From Bradyrhizobium pachyrhizi (lineage in GTDB: Bacteria > Pseudomonadota > Alphaproteobacteria > Rhizobiales > Xanthobacteraceae), in NCBI RefSeq assembly GCF_001189245.1, contig NZ_LFIQ01000024.1, positions 18,901-54,313 of the forward strand: a stretch of 35,413 nt of DNA. Reading direction: 5' to 3'. Shown piece after piece: positions 25,796 to 33,207 of the stretch (positions are counted from its first letter, which is position 1; every line of letters begins with the position of its first letter). The position numbers were made by a program, and so were the translations under genes. Under the pieces are notes generated by a model that was not told where the DNA came from, did no database searches, and worked only from the letters and a program-made list of their open reading frames with translations.

Positions 25796-25912
25796 TCAGG
25801 CGCGCACGTCTCCGCTACCGTGAGCAGCGGCATTTCCAGATGTGATGCAGATCGAGAATCCCGTTGCCGCGCCTGAATGCTGCGCAACGGGGCAACTAGG
25901 TCCTTCGTCCAT
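25796..25912 (-). CDS. Leader ORF (38 residues) upstream of Nramp
   Basis: A 38-codon frame begins with ATG at 25910-25912 behind a perfect AGGAGG (25918-25923) at five-base spacing, the strongest ribosome-binding site in this part of the window. It ends 50 bases before the Nramp ATG and just upstream of the stem that hides the Nramp ribosome-binding site. The peptide (start MDEGPSCPVAQHSG) has no signal, membrane span or recognised domain, so the act of translation rather than the product may matter. An internal 8-bp stem CCCGTTGC/GCAACGGG lies within the ORF. I found no match to the riboswitch consensus sequences I know. Confidence 0.45.
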   Translation of the reverse strand: MDEGPSCPVAQHSGAATGFSICITSGNAAAHGSGDVRA

Positions 25913-25967
25913 GTCGGCCTCCTAAACCAAGACGACTACTTCCGACCGAGCAGCGGGCGCCGCTTCA

Positions 25968-26130
25968 CCTCGCCCCGCGTGCGGGGTCGAGACGAGCGAA
26001 GCTCGCTCTTAGAGGTCGGATCGCATGGTCAGATGCGATCCGGGTGCGGGGGGCTTCCGCGAACTCAGCTATCACCGTGTGCGCGGAGGCGGCCCCTCAC
26101 CCAACCCTCCCCCCGTAAGAACGGGGAGAG
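25968..26130. repeat. Composite intergenic repeat element, copy 2
   Basis: Shares with the element at 8.92-9.05 kb the block GTCGAGACGAGCGAA-CTCG and the 9-bp stem GGATCGCAT/ATGCGATCC (26018-26041). A related CCCCGT-aaga-ACGGGG hairpin lies near 26111-26126. The order of modules is the same, but spacers differ. It fills most of the gap between the Nramp leader and the next gene. Confidence 0.6.
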
Positions 26131-26174
26131 GGAGCGGCAGCACCGTCGTTATCAAGCCCGCCCTCACGGTCGGC

Positions 26175-26480
26175 CTAAGCGCACAGCCGCGGCTTTGCCG
26201 CGGCGTGGCGCGTGGCTGTTGCGCGCGGGCCGAAACGCTGGCCCGCGCGTCGCTGCTGATCGAGATCGCCGCCGGTGTCGTCGATGGTCCACCGGCATTC
26301 CAGGCGGCCGTCGATCAGGACCCAATGACAGGCCGGGGTTGGACGCCGGCGGCGGCCCGCCAGGCGGCGAAAGCCCGGCAGGTTGTCATTGCAATGAATG
26401 GCAGCCGGCGGCGGCATGCGCCGCGGCTCGACAACGCGCCGCGGGCTTGCTTGCCGGAATTTTGCGAGCTTTTCGAACAT
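26175..26480 (-). CDS. Small basic hypothetical protein with a CHW...LECRW motif
   Basis: 101 residues, very Arg-rich, no signal peptide. The central segment ACHWVLIDGRLECRWTIDD contains a paired Cys/Trp motif that I associate with small hypothetical proteins frequent in Bradyrhizobium-type genomes. GGAGGTGA lies a few bases before the ATG, which supports translation. The C-terminal third (after DDTGG) is low-complexity. The function is unknown. Its 5' side faces the divergent sensor-repressor gene. Confidence 0.5.
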   Translation of the reverse strand: MFEKLAKFRQASPRRVVEPRRMPPPAAIHCNDNLPGFRRLAGRRRRPTPACHWVLIDGRLECRWTIDDTGGDLDQQRRAGQRFGPRATATRHAAAKPRLCA

Positions 26481-26770
26481 CGCTCACCTCCACTTCCGCT
26501 GGTCGCGGCAGGCCGGTGAGGAGCAGTGGTCAGCTTGGGCGCGACCACCCGTCCACGCAGGCGAGATCTGCGCGATCAGTCTTGCTGTGTTGCGGCGTCA
26601 CCAGTCCCGGCATCGCCGGACTACTGTCGCCTGAGTTGCTACTGCCCATGTGCCTTCTGTGCTGGCTCGTGGATCGACTTGTCTCCGGAGATAGAACCCC
26701 CGGCGCGGAACGAACGTTCCGGTCCATGGGGCACTACGCCGGCGACAATGGCCTGTCAAGCCGATTCCGC
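26481..26770. other. Intergenic region before the CsoR/RcnR-type regulator
   Basis: About 290 bases between divergent genes. A short dyad GGAAC-gaac-GTTCC occurs at 26707-26720. Overlapping short frames on both strands lack ribosome-binding sites and recognisable composition. Promoters for the 101-residue gene and the regulator must lie here, but I cannot place their boxes. Confidence 0.35.
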
Positions 26771-26771
26771 T

Positions 26772-26810
26772 ATCCTCCGGGGAGGATCATGATTATCCTC
26801 CGGGGAGGAT
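26772..26810. promoter_or_regulatory. Tandem identical 16-bp operators of the CsoR/RcnR-family regulator
   Basis: Two copies of ATCCTCCGGGGAGGAT (26772-26787 and 26795-26810), each with perfect 7-bp arms around GG, are spaced 23 bp start to start, about two helical turns. G-tract dyads of this form are typical binding sites of CsoR/RcnR/FrmR proteins. The second copy ends 11 bases before the regulator ATG and abuts its ribosome-binding sequence, implying autorepression. Confidence 0.7.
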
Positions 26811-26821
26811 AGGAGACCCAG

Positions 26822-27091
26822 ATGTCCGACGACCATCCACACGCTGCGATCGCCCGGCGCCTGAAGCGCGCCAACGGCCATCTCGACACCATCGTCGAGA
26901 TGATCGAGCAGGGCCGGCCCTGTGCGCAGATCGCCCAGCAATTGCAGGCGGTGGAGAGCGCGATCGAGAGCGCCAAGAAGGCGCTGATCCACGATCACAT
27001 CGGTCACAGCCTGGAGGAGACGCTGAAGGCATCGGGGCCGAAGGGCCGTGCCGTGCTGCGCGATTTCAGGCTGGTCGCGAAGTATCTGTGA
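26822..27091 (+). CDS. Metal- or formaldehyde-sensing repressor, CsoR/RcnR/FrmR family
   Basis: 89-residue all-helical DUF156 protein: RRLKRANGHLDTIVEMIEQGRPCAQIAQQLQAV contains the conserved sensing cysteine C34. The second-helix histidine aligning with RcnR H60 and CsoR H61 is H59 (in IHDHIGHSL). The third position, Cys in CsoR and His in RcnR, is serine here (S63), a pattern closer to FrmR than to copper or nickel sensors; H57 and H62 may add ligands. It acts as a tetramer binding G-rich dyads in the apo form and releasing them on ligand binding. No efflux pump or dehydrogenase gene adjoins it, so the regulated target lies elsewhere or is only itself. AGGAG precedes the ATG. Confidence 0.88.
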   Translation: MSDDHPHAAIARRLKRANGHLDTIVEMIEQGRPCAQIAQQLQAVESAIESAKKALIHDHIGHSLEETLKASGPKGRAVLRDFRLVAKYL

Positions 27092-27109
27092 TGGACGTGT
27101 TCAAGAATT

Positions 27110-27139
27110 GACCCGCCCGGGGGGATGGCCGGACGGGTC
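27110..27139. terminator. Hairpin between convergent regulator and small secreted gene
   Basis: GACCCG-(c)-CCGG, an eight-base loop, then CCGG-(a)-CGGGTC: ten base pairs with one mismatch, starting 19 bases after the regulator's stop. It is probably a bidirectional terminator; there is no T-run. Confidence 0.45.
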
Positions 27140-27207
27140 GGTTGCGACACGGGGTGGATGAGGACCCGTGCCGAACACAGGATCCGCAACCTTAAGAATT
27201 GTGTCGA

Positions 27208-27477
27208 TCAGTAGTAGCAGCTGCGCACGCGGCCGATGTAATTGCCGTAGGCGTCGAACTGGCGCACCCAGCCGCAGCGCCGATAGCCGCCGCCGTAGTA
27301 ATAGCCGTCGCTGGCCGCGATCGCGCTGCTGACGACGGCGGCGCCGACGAGACCTGCGCCAACGCCCCAGCCCCAGCCGTAGGGCTTCGCCTCAGCCTGC
27401 GACGTCGTGGACGCGATGGTGCCGGTCACGGCGAGCGCGGTGAGGGCGAGGGCGGCGAGCTTGGTCTTGATCGACAT
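27208..27477 (-). CDS. Small secreted Gly/Tyr-rich protein
   Basis: 89 residues: a signal peptide (MSIKTKLAALALTALAV, cleavage near AEA, about residue 30), a glycine-rich hydrophobic patch (WGWGVGAGLVGAAVVSSAIAAS), then a Tyr/Gly segment (DGYYYGGGYRRCGWVRQF) and a C-terminal YIGRVRSCYY. Two cysteines may pair. This type of short exported protein is abundant in Bradyrhizobium-like genomes and has no known function. An upstream in-frame ATG four codons earlier is possible, but GGATGGAG fits the chosen start. Confidence 0.7.
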   Translation of the reverse strand: MSIKTKLAALALTALAVTGTIASTTSQAEAKPYGWGWGVGAGLVGAAVVSSAIAASDGYYYGGGYRRCGWVRQFDAYGNYIGRVRSCYY

Positions 27478-27679
27478 GGAATACTCCATCCTGTGTGGGG
27501 CGGCGCCGGTGTGGTCCGCATGCCCGTTGGACGGAGGCTGTCCGGTTCCGGTTCGAAGATCGGGGCGGAAATATGGTTTCGCGAATTGTTTCGTCGCGTC
27601 TGCCCGGACGAAGCAGTTCTGATCCCGACGCGTTTTCTTCACGCGAACCGGTACCCGCTTCGCTCGAAAACGCTCTCGG

Positions 27680-28486
27680 TCAGTGGCCGCGAAACACGCT
27701 GGGATCGAACCTGTCGACGTCGGCGAGCAGCTCGCAGAACGCGTGCGCGCCGTGCTCGATCAGCTTCTCACCCTTCTCGGCCGAGGCCTGGGTCGCATCG
27801 CCGATCGCACCACTCGGATTGAGGTCCTGCGCCTGCCAGGCGAATGGCGCCGGCCGCTGCGTCGACAGAAAGCGGTGATCCTTCTCGATCTGCACGCTTG
27901 CCGGCTTGAAGTCCGCGATCGCGTCCTTGCGCACGGCGTGCGGATATTTCGCCAGCATGATCGAGGTCTCGACCGCGCCGCCATGGATGCCGTGGCGCAA
28001 TTCGCCGGCGTCGAACAGTCCGTCGGGCGCGCCGAAGCGCGACCAGCTCGTGGTCACCACCAGCATCTGATGGTGCGCGCGCAGATCCTGCGCAACCAGC
28101 TGCATCGCGGCGGAATTGCCGCCATGGCTGGTCACGATCACGAGCTTCCTGACGCCGGCGCGCGCCACGCTCTCGCCGAGCGCCATCCAGCTCTTCAGCG
28201 CCACGTCGGTCGGCAAGGTCAAGGTACCCGGAAAATCGATGTGCTCGGTTGAGATGCCAACCGGCTGCAACGGCAGGAACGTGGCGGGGGCGGTCGCCGG
28301 CAGCAACTCTCGCACCCGCGAAAGATAGGCCTCGCCGATCATGACGTCGGTTCCGAGCGGCAGATGCGGCCCGTGCTGCTCGGTCGCGGCCAGCGGCAGC
28401 ACCGCGATCCAGCGCGCGGCCGTATCCTTGGCCATATCGGGCCAGTGGATGGCGGTCCAGTCGCGGGGCGGAAGCTGAGAAGTCAT
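27680..28486 (-). CDS. Creatininase family protein (metal-dependent amidohydrolase)
   Basis: 268 residues with the family's metal-site signature ATEQHGPHLPLGTD (E36, H38, D47), followed by VIVTSHGGNSAAMQ and GGAVETS carrying further ligands. Family members hydrolyse cyclic or formyl amides (creatinine, formamidopyrimidine compounds) or cleave peptides in cofactor maturation. The ATG at 28484-28486 was chosen over the preceding in-frame TTG. It is divergent, with a 144-base gap, from an NMT1-type ABC importer operon, so its substrate is plausibly the compound that importer brings in; this link is inferred from position only. Confidence 0.88.
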   Translation of the reverse strand: MTSQLPPRDWTAIHWPDMAKDTAARWIAVLPLAATEQHGPHLPLGTDVMIGEAYLSRVRELLPATAPATFLPLQPVGISTEHIDFPGTLTLPTDVALKSWMALGESVARAGVRKLVIVTSHGGNSAAMQLVAQDLRAHHQMLVVTTSWSRFGAPDGLFDAGELRHGIHGGAVETSIMLAKYPHAVRKDAIADFKPASVQIEKDHRFLSTQRPAPFAWQAQDLNPSGAIGDATQASAEKGEKLIEHGAHAFCELLADVDRFDPSVFRGH

Positions 28487-28630
28487 CAAGCCGGTCGTTT
28501 CAATACAAGCGTTTCACGGGATGGATTTGCAGGCTAGTTTGTTTAACATCATAACGGGTTCGCGTCTCCGGGCGCGGTCCACGTCTTCCCGCCTTCCATC
28601 ATGGGCCATAATGATCGACGGAGTCCAACC
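28487..28630. promoter_or_regulatory. Divergent promoter region creatininase / ABC importer
   Basis: 144 bases with an AT-rich core at 28530-28560 (GTTTGTTTAACATCATAACG) between the two divergent units. It must contain both promoters. I see no clear dyad and cannot set the boxes reliably. Confidence 0.35.
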
Positions 28631-29674
28631 ATGATCCCGGCCTTTTTGCTGCGAGCGTTAACCACAAGCCTTCTGACCGCCACGCTTTGCGTTGCCGCGG
28701 CGCTTGCCCCGGCGCGGGCGCAGAGCTCGGACAAGACCTTGGACAAGGTCTCGTTCGGCACCAATTGGGTCGCCGAGGGCGAGCATGGTGGGTTCTTCCA
28801 GGCGCTCGCCGACGGCACCTACAAGAAATACGGCCTCGACGTCACCATCGTGCCGGGCGGTCCCAACGAGAACAACCGGATGCTGCTGATCGCGGGCAAG
28901 CTCGACTTCTTCATGAGCGCGAACTCGCTGCAGACCTTCGACGCCGTCACCAACAATGTGCCGCTGGTCGCCGTCGCCGCCATGTTCCAGAAGGACCCCC
29001 AGGTTTTCCTGACCCATCCCGAGGTCAAGGCCACGAAGATCGAGGATCTGAAGCCGCTGACGCTTTTGATCTCGAAGGAGGGCATTACCAGCTACTTCCA
29101 GTGGCTGAAGTCCGAATACGGTTTCGACGAGAACAAGGTGAAGCCCTATACCTTCAACCCGCAGCCCTTCATCGTGAACAAGCAGACCGCGATGCAGGGC
29201 TACGTCACCTCGGAGCCATTCGCGGTCGAGAAAGCCGCCGGCTTCAAGCCGAACGTGCTGCTGCTCGCCGATTACGGCTTCAACTCCTACTCGACGCTGA
29301 TCGAGACCCGCCGCGATCTGGTCGACAAGAAGCCTGACCTCGTGCAGCGCTTCGTCGATGCCTCGATCGTCGGCTGGTACCACTACGTCTACGGCGACAA
29401 CTCGGCCGGCAATGCGATGATCAAGACGCTCAATCCCGACATGAACGACGAGTTGCTTGCCTATTGCGTCGCCAAGATGCGCGAGCACGGCATCGTCGAT
29501 TCCGGCGATTCCATCAAGAACGGCATCGGCGCCATGACCGATGAGCGGATGGCGAGCTTCTTCGACAAGATGGTGCGGGCCGGCGTGGTCAAGAGCGGCA
29601 TCGACTATCGCCAGGGCTACACGCTGCGCTTCGTCAACAAGGCGGTCGGCGCCGAACTCCGGCCGAAGAACTGA
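28631..29674 (+). CDS. ABC transporter substrate-binding protein, NMT1/THI5-like
   Basis: 347 residues. A signal peptide ends after APARAQ (about residue 31), followed by FGTNWVAEGEHGGFFQALADGTYKKYGLDV, the standard opening of the SsuA/TauA/ThiY class, and PGGPNENNRMLLIAGKLDFFM. The ATG at 28631 was chosen because it starts the signal sequence directly and has CGGAG upstream; an in-frame ATG ten codons earlier would add a polar extension. It delivers its ligand (a pyrimidine, sulfonate, nitrile or aromatic amide are all possible in this class) to the permease and ATPase encoded next. First gene of a five-gene operon. Confidence 0.9.
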   Translation: MIPAFLLRALTTSLLTATLCVAAALAPARAQSSDKTLDKVSFGTNWVAEGEHGGFFQALADGTYKKYGLDVTIVPGGPNENNRMLLIAGKLDFFMSANSLQTFDAVTNNVPLVAVAAMFQKDPQVFLTHPEVKATKIEDLKPLTLLISKEGITSYFQWLKSEYGFDENKVKPYTFNPQPFIVNKQTAMQGYVTSEPFAVEKAAGFKPNVLLLADYGFNSYSTLIETRRDLVDKKPDLVQRFVDASIVGWYHYVYGDNSAGNAMIKTLNPDMNDELLAYCVAKMREHGIVDSGDSIKNGIGAMTDERMASFFDKMVRAGVVKSGIDYRQGYTLRFVNKAVGAELRPKN

Positions 29675-29690
29675 CGGGTGCGGACGGACG

Positions 29691-30494
29691 ATGGCGGGAC
29701 CTGCGTTGTCTGGATCTGATGCAGCGTCGGCCGTGCGCCTGCGCGGCGTCAGCAAGACCTATGACAGTGGCGTGAGGGCGCTCGGGCCGCTCGACCTCGA
29801 TGTGCGGCGAGGCGAGTTCGTCTCGCTGCTCGGGCCCTCCGGTTGCGGCAAGTCCACTGCGCTGCGTCTCATTGCAGGTCTCGCCACGCCAAGCGCCGGC
29901 ACGGTCGAGGTCTCGCATCATGGCGCCGAGCAGCGCGGCAGCCACCGCATCGGCTTCGTATTTCAGGAGCCGACCCTGATGCCGTGGGCTACCGTGCGCG
30001 ACAATGTTCGCCTGCCGCTGAAGCTCGCCCGGCTGCCTGCGACCGACGCCGACGCCCGCATCGATGCGGCGCTGGATCAGGTCGGGCTTGCGGAGTTTGC
30101 CGACGCCTATCCGCGCGAACTGTCCGGCGGCATGAAGATGCGGGTGTCGCTGGCGCGCGCGCTGGTTACCGATCCGGATGTCCTTCTGATGGACGAGCCG
30201 TTCGCGGCGCTCGACGAGATCACGCGGTTTCGCCTCAACAACGACCTGCTGTCGCTGTGGCGCACCCTGCACAAGACCGTCATCTTCGTGACGCACTCGG
30301 TGTTCGAGTCGGTCTATCTTTCCGAGCGTGTGATCGTGATGACCGCCCGCCCGGGCCGGATCGGCGCGGAGTTTCGCATCAGCTCGCCGGAACCGCGCGG
30401 TGAGGAGTTCCGCACCTCGGCTGAATATGCCGCGTTCTGCCGCGAGGTCTCCAATGCACTGGCGCCATCCTATGCGGGGCAGGCGGGCGCATGA
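29691..30494 (+). CDS. ABC transporter ATP-binding protein
   Basis: 267 residues: Walker A GPSGCGKST (48-56), Q-loop FVFQEPTLMPW, signature LSGGMKMR (144-151), Walker B VLLMDEP (164-170) and switch histidine H202 in VTHSVFE. The TLMPW after the Q-loop and the D-loop text FAALDEITR are typical of the nitrate/sulfonate/thiamine-precursor importer group. The ATG lies 16 bases after the binding-protein stop, and the 3' end overlaps the permease start by four bases (ATGA). Confidence 0.92.
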   Translation: MAGPALSGSDAASAVRLRGVSKTYDSGVRALGPLDLDVRRGEFVSLLGPSGCGKSTALRLIAGLATPSAGTVEVSHHGAEQRGSHRIGFVFQEPTLMPWATVRDNVRLPLKLARLPATDADARIDAALDQVGLAEFADAYPRELSGGMKMRVSLARALVTDPDVLLMDEPFAALDEITRFRLNNDLLSLWRTLHKTVIFVTHSVFESVYLSERVIVMTARPGRIGAEFRISSPEPRGEEFRTSAEYAAFCREVSNALAPSYAGQAGA

Positions 30495-31279
30495 AGTCTC
30501 CGCAAGACCTCGTCCGTTTTCTGCTTCCGGTCGCGGTGTTTGCCGCTGGCCTCGTGCTCTGGGAAGCCATCGTCCGCGGCTATGGCATCCAGCCCTATGT
30601 GCTGCCGAGCCCGCTGTTGGTGCTGAAGACACTGGTTGCGGACTGGCCTATCCTGTCGCAATCGCTCGGCGTCACGCTGCTGACCACGCTCGAAGGCTTC
30701 GTTGCCGCGGCCATCGGCGGCATCGTGCTGGCGCTATTGTTCAACCAGTCGAAATGGCTGGAGTATTCGCTGTTTCCCTATGCGGTGGTGCTGCAGGTCA
30801 CGCCCGTCATCGCGATCGCGCCGCTGCTCCTGATCTATCTGCAGCAGCAGACCGCGGTGATCGTCTGCGCCTGGATCGTGGCGTTCTTTCCGGTGCTGTC
30901 GAACACGACGCTCGGCCTCAATTCGGTGGATCGCAACCTCGCCGGATTGTTTCAACTTTATGGCGCCTCACAGCTGCAGACGCTGCTGTTCCTGAAGCTG
31001 CCCGCGGCGCTGCCCTATATCCTCGGCGGTCTGCGCATCGCCGGCGGGCTGTCGCTGATCGGCGCCGTGGTGGCGGAGATCGCGGCGGGCAGCGCCGGCG
31101 CCGGCTCGGGCCTCGCCTTCCGGATCGCTGAATCAGGCTACCGGCTGAATATTCCCCGCATGTTCGCAGCACTTCTGCTGCTATCGCTGGCCGGGATTGT
31201 CATTTATGGGTTGCTGGCGCTAGTTTCGCATTTGTTGCTGCGACGTTGGCATGAAAGCGCGTTAGGAAAGGACAGTTGA
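30491..31279 (+). CDS. ABC transporter permease
   Basis: 262 residues with about six membrane spans. The EAA-type coupling loop is seen at LFQLYGASQLQTLLFLKLPAALPYILGGLRIAGGLSLIGAVVAEI. The N terminus LVLWEAIVRGYGIQPYVLPSPLLVLKTL is characteristic of SsuC/TauC/ThiX-type permeases. It overlaps the ATPase by four bases upstream and the dehydrogenase start by one base downstream (TGATG), so expression is tightly coupled. Confidence 0.92.
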   Translation: MKSPQDLVRFLLPVAVFAAGLVLWEAIVRGYGIQPYVLPSPLLVLKTLVADWPILSQSLGVTLLTTLEGFVAAAIGGIVLALLFNQSKWLEYSLFPYAVVLQVTPVIAIAPLLLIYLQQQTAVIVCAWIVAFFPVLSNTTLGLNSVDRNLAGLFQLYGASQLQTLLFLKLPAALPYILGGLRIAGGLSLIGAVVAEIAAGSAGAGSGLAFRIAESGYRLNIPRMFAALLLLSLAGIVIYGLLALVSHLLLRRWHESALGKDS

Positions 31280-32262
31280 TGGCCCCGATTTCTTCCGAAA
31301 AGATCGATCTGTTGATCTATGGACCGATCCGGCCAATCCTCGAAAACGGCTTTCCCGATCAATACGTGCTGCACCGCGCCGAGAGCCGCGGCGACCTCGA
31401 GCGGCTGACGCCCGATACGCTGGCCAAGATCCGCGGCATCGCCGTCACCTATCATACGATGGCGACCGACAAGACCGCGCTGGCGCTGTTTCCGAAGCTC
31501 GAGATCGTCGGCAGCTTCGGCGTCGGCTACGACCACGTCGATTCCGCCTATGCGCGCGATCACAATATTGTGGTCACCAATACGCCCGACGTGCTGACCG
31601 AGGAGGTCGCCGACGTCGCGATGGGCCTGTTGATCGCGACGTTGCGCGAATTCGTCAAGGCCGACCGCTATGTGCGCTCCGGGCTGTGGCAGACCCAGAA
31701 TTATCCGCTCAGCGTCGGCTCGCTGCGCGACCGCAAGATCGGCATCGTCGGCATGGGCCGGATCGGCCAGGCGATCGGGCGCCGGCTGGATGCGTCGCGG
31801 GTGCCGGTGTCCTATCACTCGCGCAATCCGTCCAAGGACGTCTCCTACAAGCACTATCCCGATCTGATCGAGATGGCGAAGGCGGTCGACACCTTGATCG
31901 TCATCGTGCCGGGCGGCGCCTCGACCGCGAAGATGATCAATGCCGACGTCTTGAAGGCGCTCGGCCCGCGCGGTGTGCTGATCAATGTCGCGCGCGGCTC
32001 GGTGGTCGACGAGCCGGCGCTGGTCGCGGCGCTGAAGTCCGGCACCATCCTGGCTGCAGGTCTCGACGTGTTCGCGGCCGAGCCGAACGTGCCCGACGAA
32101 TTGAAGGCGATGCAGAACGTCGTGCTGCTGCCGCATATCGGTTCGGCCTCGGTGGTCACGCGCAACGCGATGGACCAGCTCGTGGTCGACAACATCAAGA
32201 ACTGGTTCGCCGGCAAGCCGCCGCTGACGCCGGTTGCCGAAACGCCTGTCAAGAATCGCTGA
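31279..32262 (+). CDS. D-isomer-specific 2-hydroxyacid dehydrogenase
   Basis: 327 residues. It has the catalytic-domain motif SFGVGYDHVD, the NAD(P)-binding GMGRIG (158-163), and the active-site triad R239 (NVARGSVVDE), E268 (AAEPNVP) and H286 (LLPHIGSA). The SRNPS after the Rossmann fold (residues 181-185) suggests NADPH, as in glyoxylate/hydroxypyruvate reductases. It reduces a 2-keto acid to a D-2-hydroxy acid or the reverse. I placed the start at the ATG that shares its A with the permease stop (TGATG); a TTG three bases earlier is possible. Its presence inside an importer operon suggests it processes a breakdown product of the imported compound. Confidence 0.9.
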   Translation: MAPISSEKIDLLIYGPIRPILENGFPDQYVLHRAESRGDLERLTPDTLAKIRGIAVTYHTMATDKTALALFPKLEIVGSFGVGYDHVDSAYARDHNIVVTNTPDVLTEEVADVAMGLLIATLREFVKADRYVRSGLWQTQNYPLSVGSLRDRKIGIVGMGRIGQAIGRRLDASRVPVSYHSRNPSKDVSYKHYPDLIEMAKAVDTLIVIVPGGASTAKMINADVLKALGPRGVLINVARGSVVDEPALVAALKSGTILAAGLDVFAAEPNVPDELKAMQNVVLLPHIGSASVVTRNAMDQLVVDNIKNWFAGKPPLTPVAETPVKNR

Positions 32263-32957
32263 TGTCGTTGTCCCGCCTCAACGCCGTGCTGTGTCTGCTG
32301 CTGGCCGCGTGCGGTCCGGTGGCGGCGCAGGACGTCACGACGTTGAAGAAGGACATGATCGGGCAGTGGGAGCTCGCCACCACCGAGCGCAGCAAGACCT
32401 GCGTCGTGACGCTGAAGGGCGATACGGCGCCGCAAGGCTTCAAGCTCGAGCTCGAGCCCGCCTGCGCGGCCGCGCTGCCCTTCACCAAGGACATCACCGG
32501 CTGGAGCATCAAGGGCCTCGGCGACATCGTGCGGCTGCACAATGCCGCCGGCGAGACCGTGATCGATTTCACCGAAGTCGAGACCGGCATCTTCGAAGGG
32601 ATGCGCACCAATGAGGGCGTCTACATCCTGCAAAACCTTGCCGCGGCGCGCTCGCTCGCCAAATCGATGGACCAGATGATCGGCGACTGGTCGATGGTCC
32701 GCGGCAACGGCCAGGCGATCTGCACGCTGGTGCTGACCAACACCGACGCCGGCAACGACAATTTCCAGGTGTTCCTGAAAGGCAAATGCGATCCCGCGGT
32801 CGCGGCCTTCAACCCGACCATGTGGCGGCTCGATCACGGCCAGATGATCCTGATGTCGGCCAAGGGCCAGACCTGGCAGTTCGAGGCCGACGACAACGCC
32901 CAGTGGCGCCGCGTCCCCGACAGCGCCGACCCGCTGATCATGCTGCGGGAACAGTAG
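32262..32957 (+). CDS. Tandem-domain AprI/Inh-family metalloprotease inhibitor
   Basis: 231 residues. The N-terminal signal has a lipobox-like LLAAC at C17, but a signal-peptidase-I site after AAQ is also possible. Two Inh-type beta-barrel domains follow: residues about 30-125 (MIGQWELATTERSKTC ... EPAC, cysteines C47/C68) and 138-231 (MIGDWSMVRGNGQAIC ... GKC, cysteines C154/C176). Each begins with the same M-I-G-x-W motif. Single-domain relatives inhibit secreted serralysin-type zinc proteases in the periplasm. The ATG overlaps the dehydrogenase stop (TGATG), making it the last gene of the operon. No serralysin is encoded in the window, and the metabolic context is unusual for an inhibitor. 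Confidence 0.78.
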   Translation: MSLSRLNAVLCLLLAACGPVAAQDVTTLKKDMIGQWELATTERSKTCVVTLKGDTAPQGFKLELEPACAAALPFTKDITGWSIKGLGDIVRLHNAAGETVIDFTEVETGIFEGMRTNEGVYILQNLAAARSLAKSMDQMIGDWSMVRGNGQAICTLVLTNTDAGNDNFQVFLKGKCDPAVAAFNPTMWRLDHGQMILMSAKGQTWQFEADDNAQWRRVPDSADPLIMLREQ

Positions 32958-33024
32958 GTCGCTGCTCACACATATCCGGAGCGACGTGGCGGGTCCGTTG
33001 GCCGGGCCACAAAACCGCTGTCGC

Positions 33025-33137
33025 CCCTGCGAAAGCAGGGACCCATAGCCACCATGCAGGTTGGTTGCAACGCTGTGGCCACAGCTCGTTTCGGCAACTC
33101 ACCCCTGTGGTTATGGGTCCCTAGCTTTCGCAGGGAC
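33025..33137. repeat. Paired REP element (copy C)
   Basis: First stem CCCTGC-GAAA-GCAGGG (33025-33040) and second stem GTCCCTaGC-TTTC-GC-AGGGAC (33117-33137) face each other. Between them is a perfect 14-bp palindrome, GCTGTGGCCACAGC (33072-33085). Same family as copies A and B but without the CAATTG palindrome in the loop. It fills the 343-base gap together with the promoter of the sigma-factor operon. Confidence 0.65.
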
Positions 33138-33207
33138 GACGATCGGGGTGGAGCCGTCTCGGCTTTCGATCTGCACCCTCACAGCTCCAAAATAATTCCC
33201 TTGCCCC

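Noticed and set aside
25746..25923. Nramp leader considered as a yybP-ykoY manganese or M-box magnesium riboswitch
   Set aside because: I could not find the conserved loop sequences of either class, so it is reported as an unclassified leader instead.
26707..26720. GGAAC-gaac-GTTCC dyad considered as an EcfG promoter
   Set aside because: No CGTT at 16-17 bases in either direction; only a weak GGTT on the minus strand.
26526..26792. Overlapping short frames on both strands before the CsoR-type gene
   Set aside because: They run into the operator palindromes, lack ribosome-binding sites and have no protein-like features.
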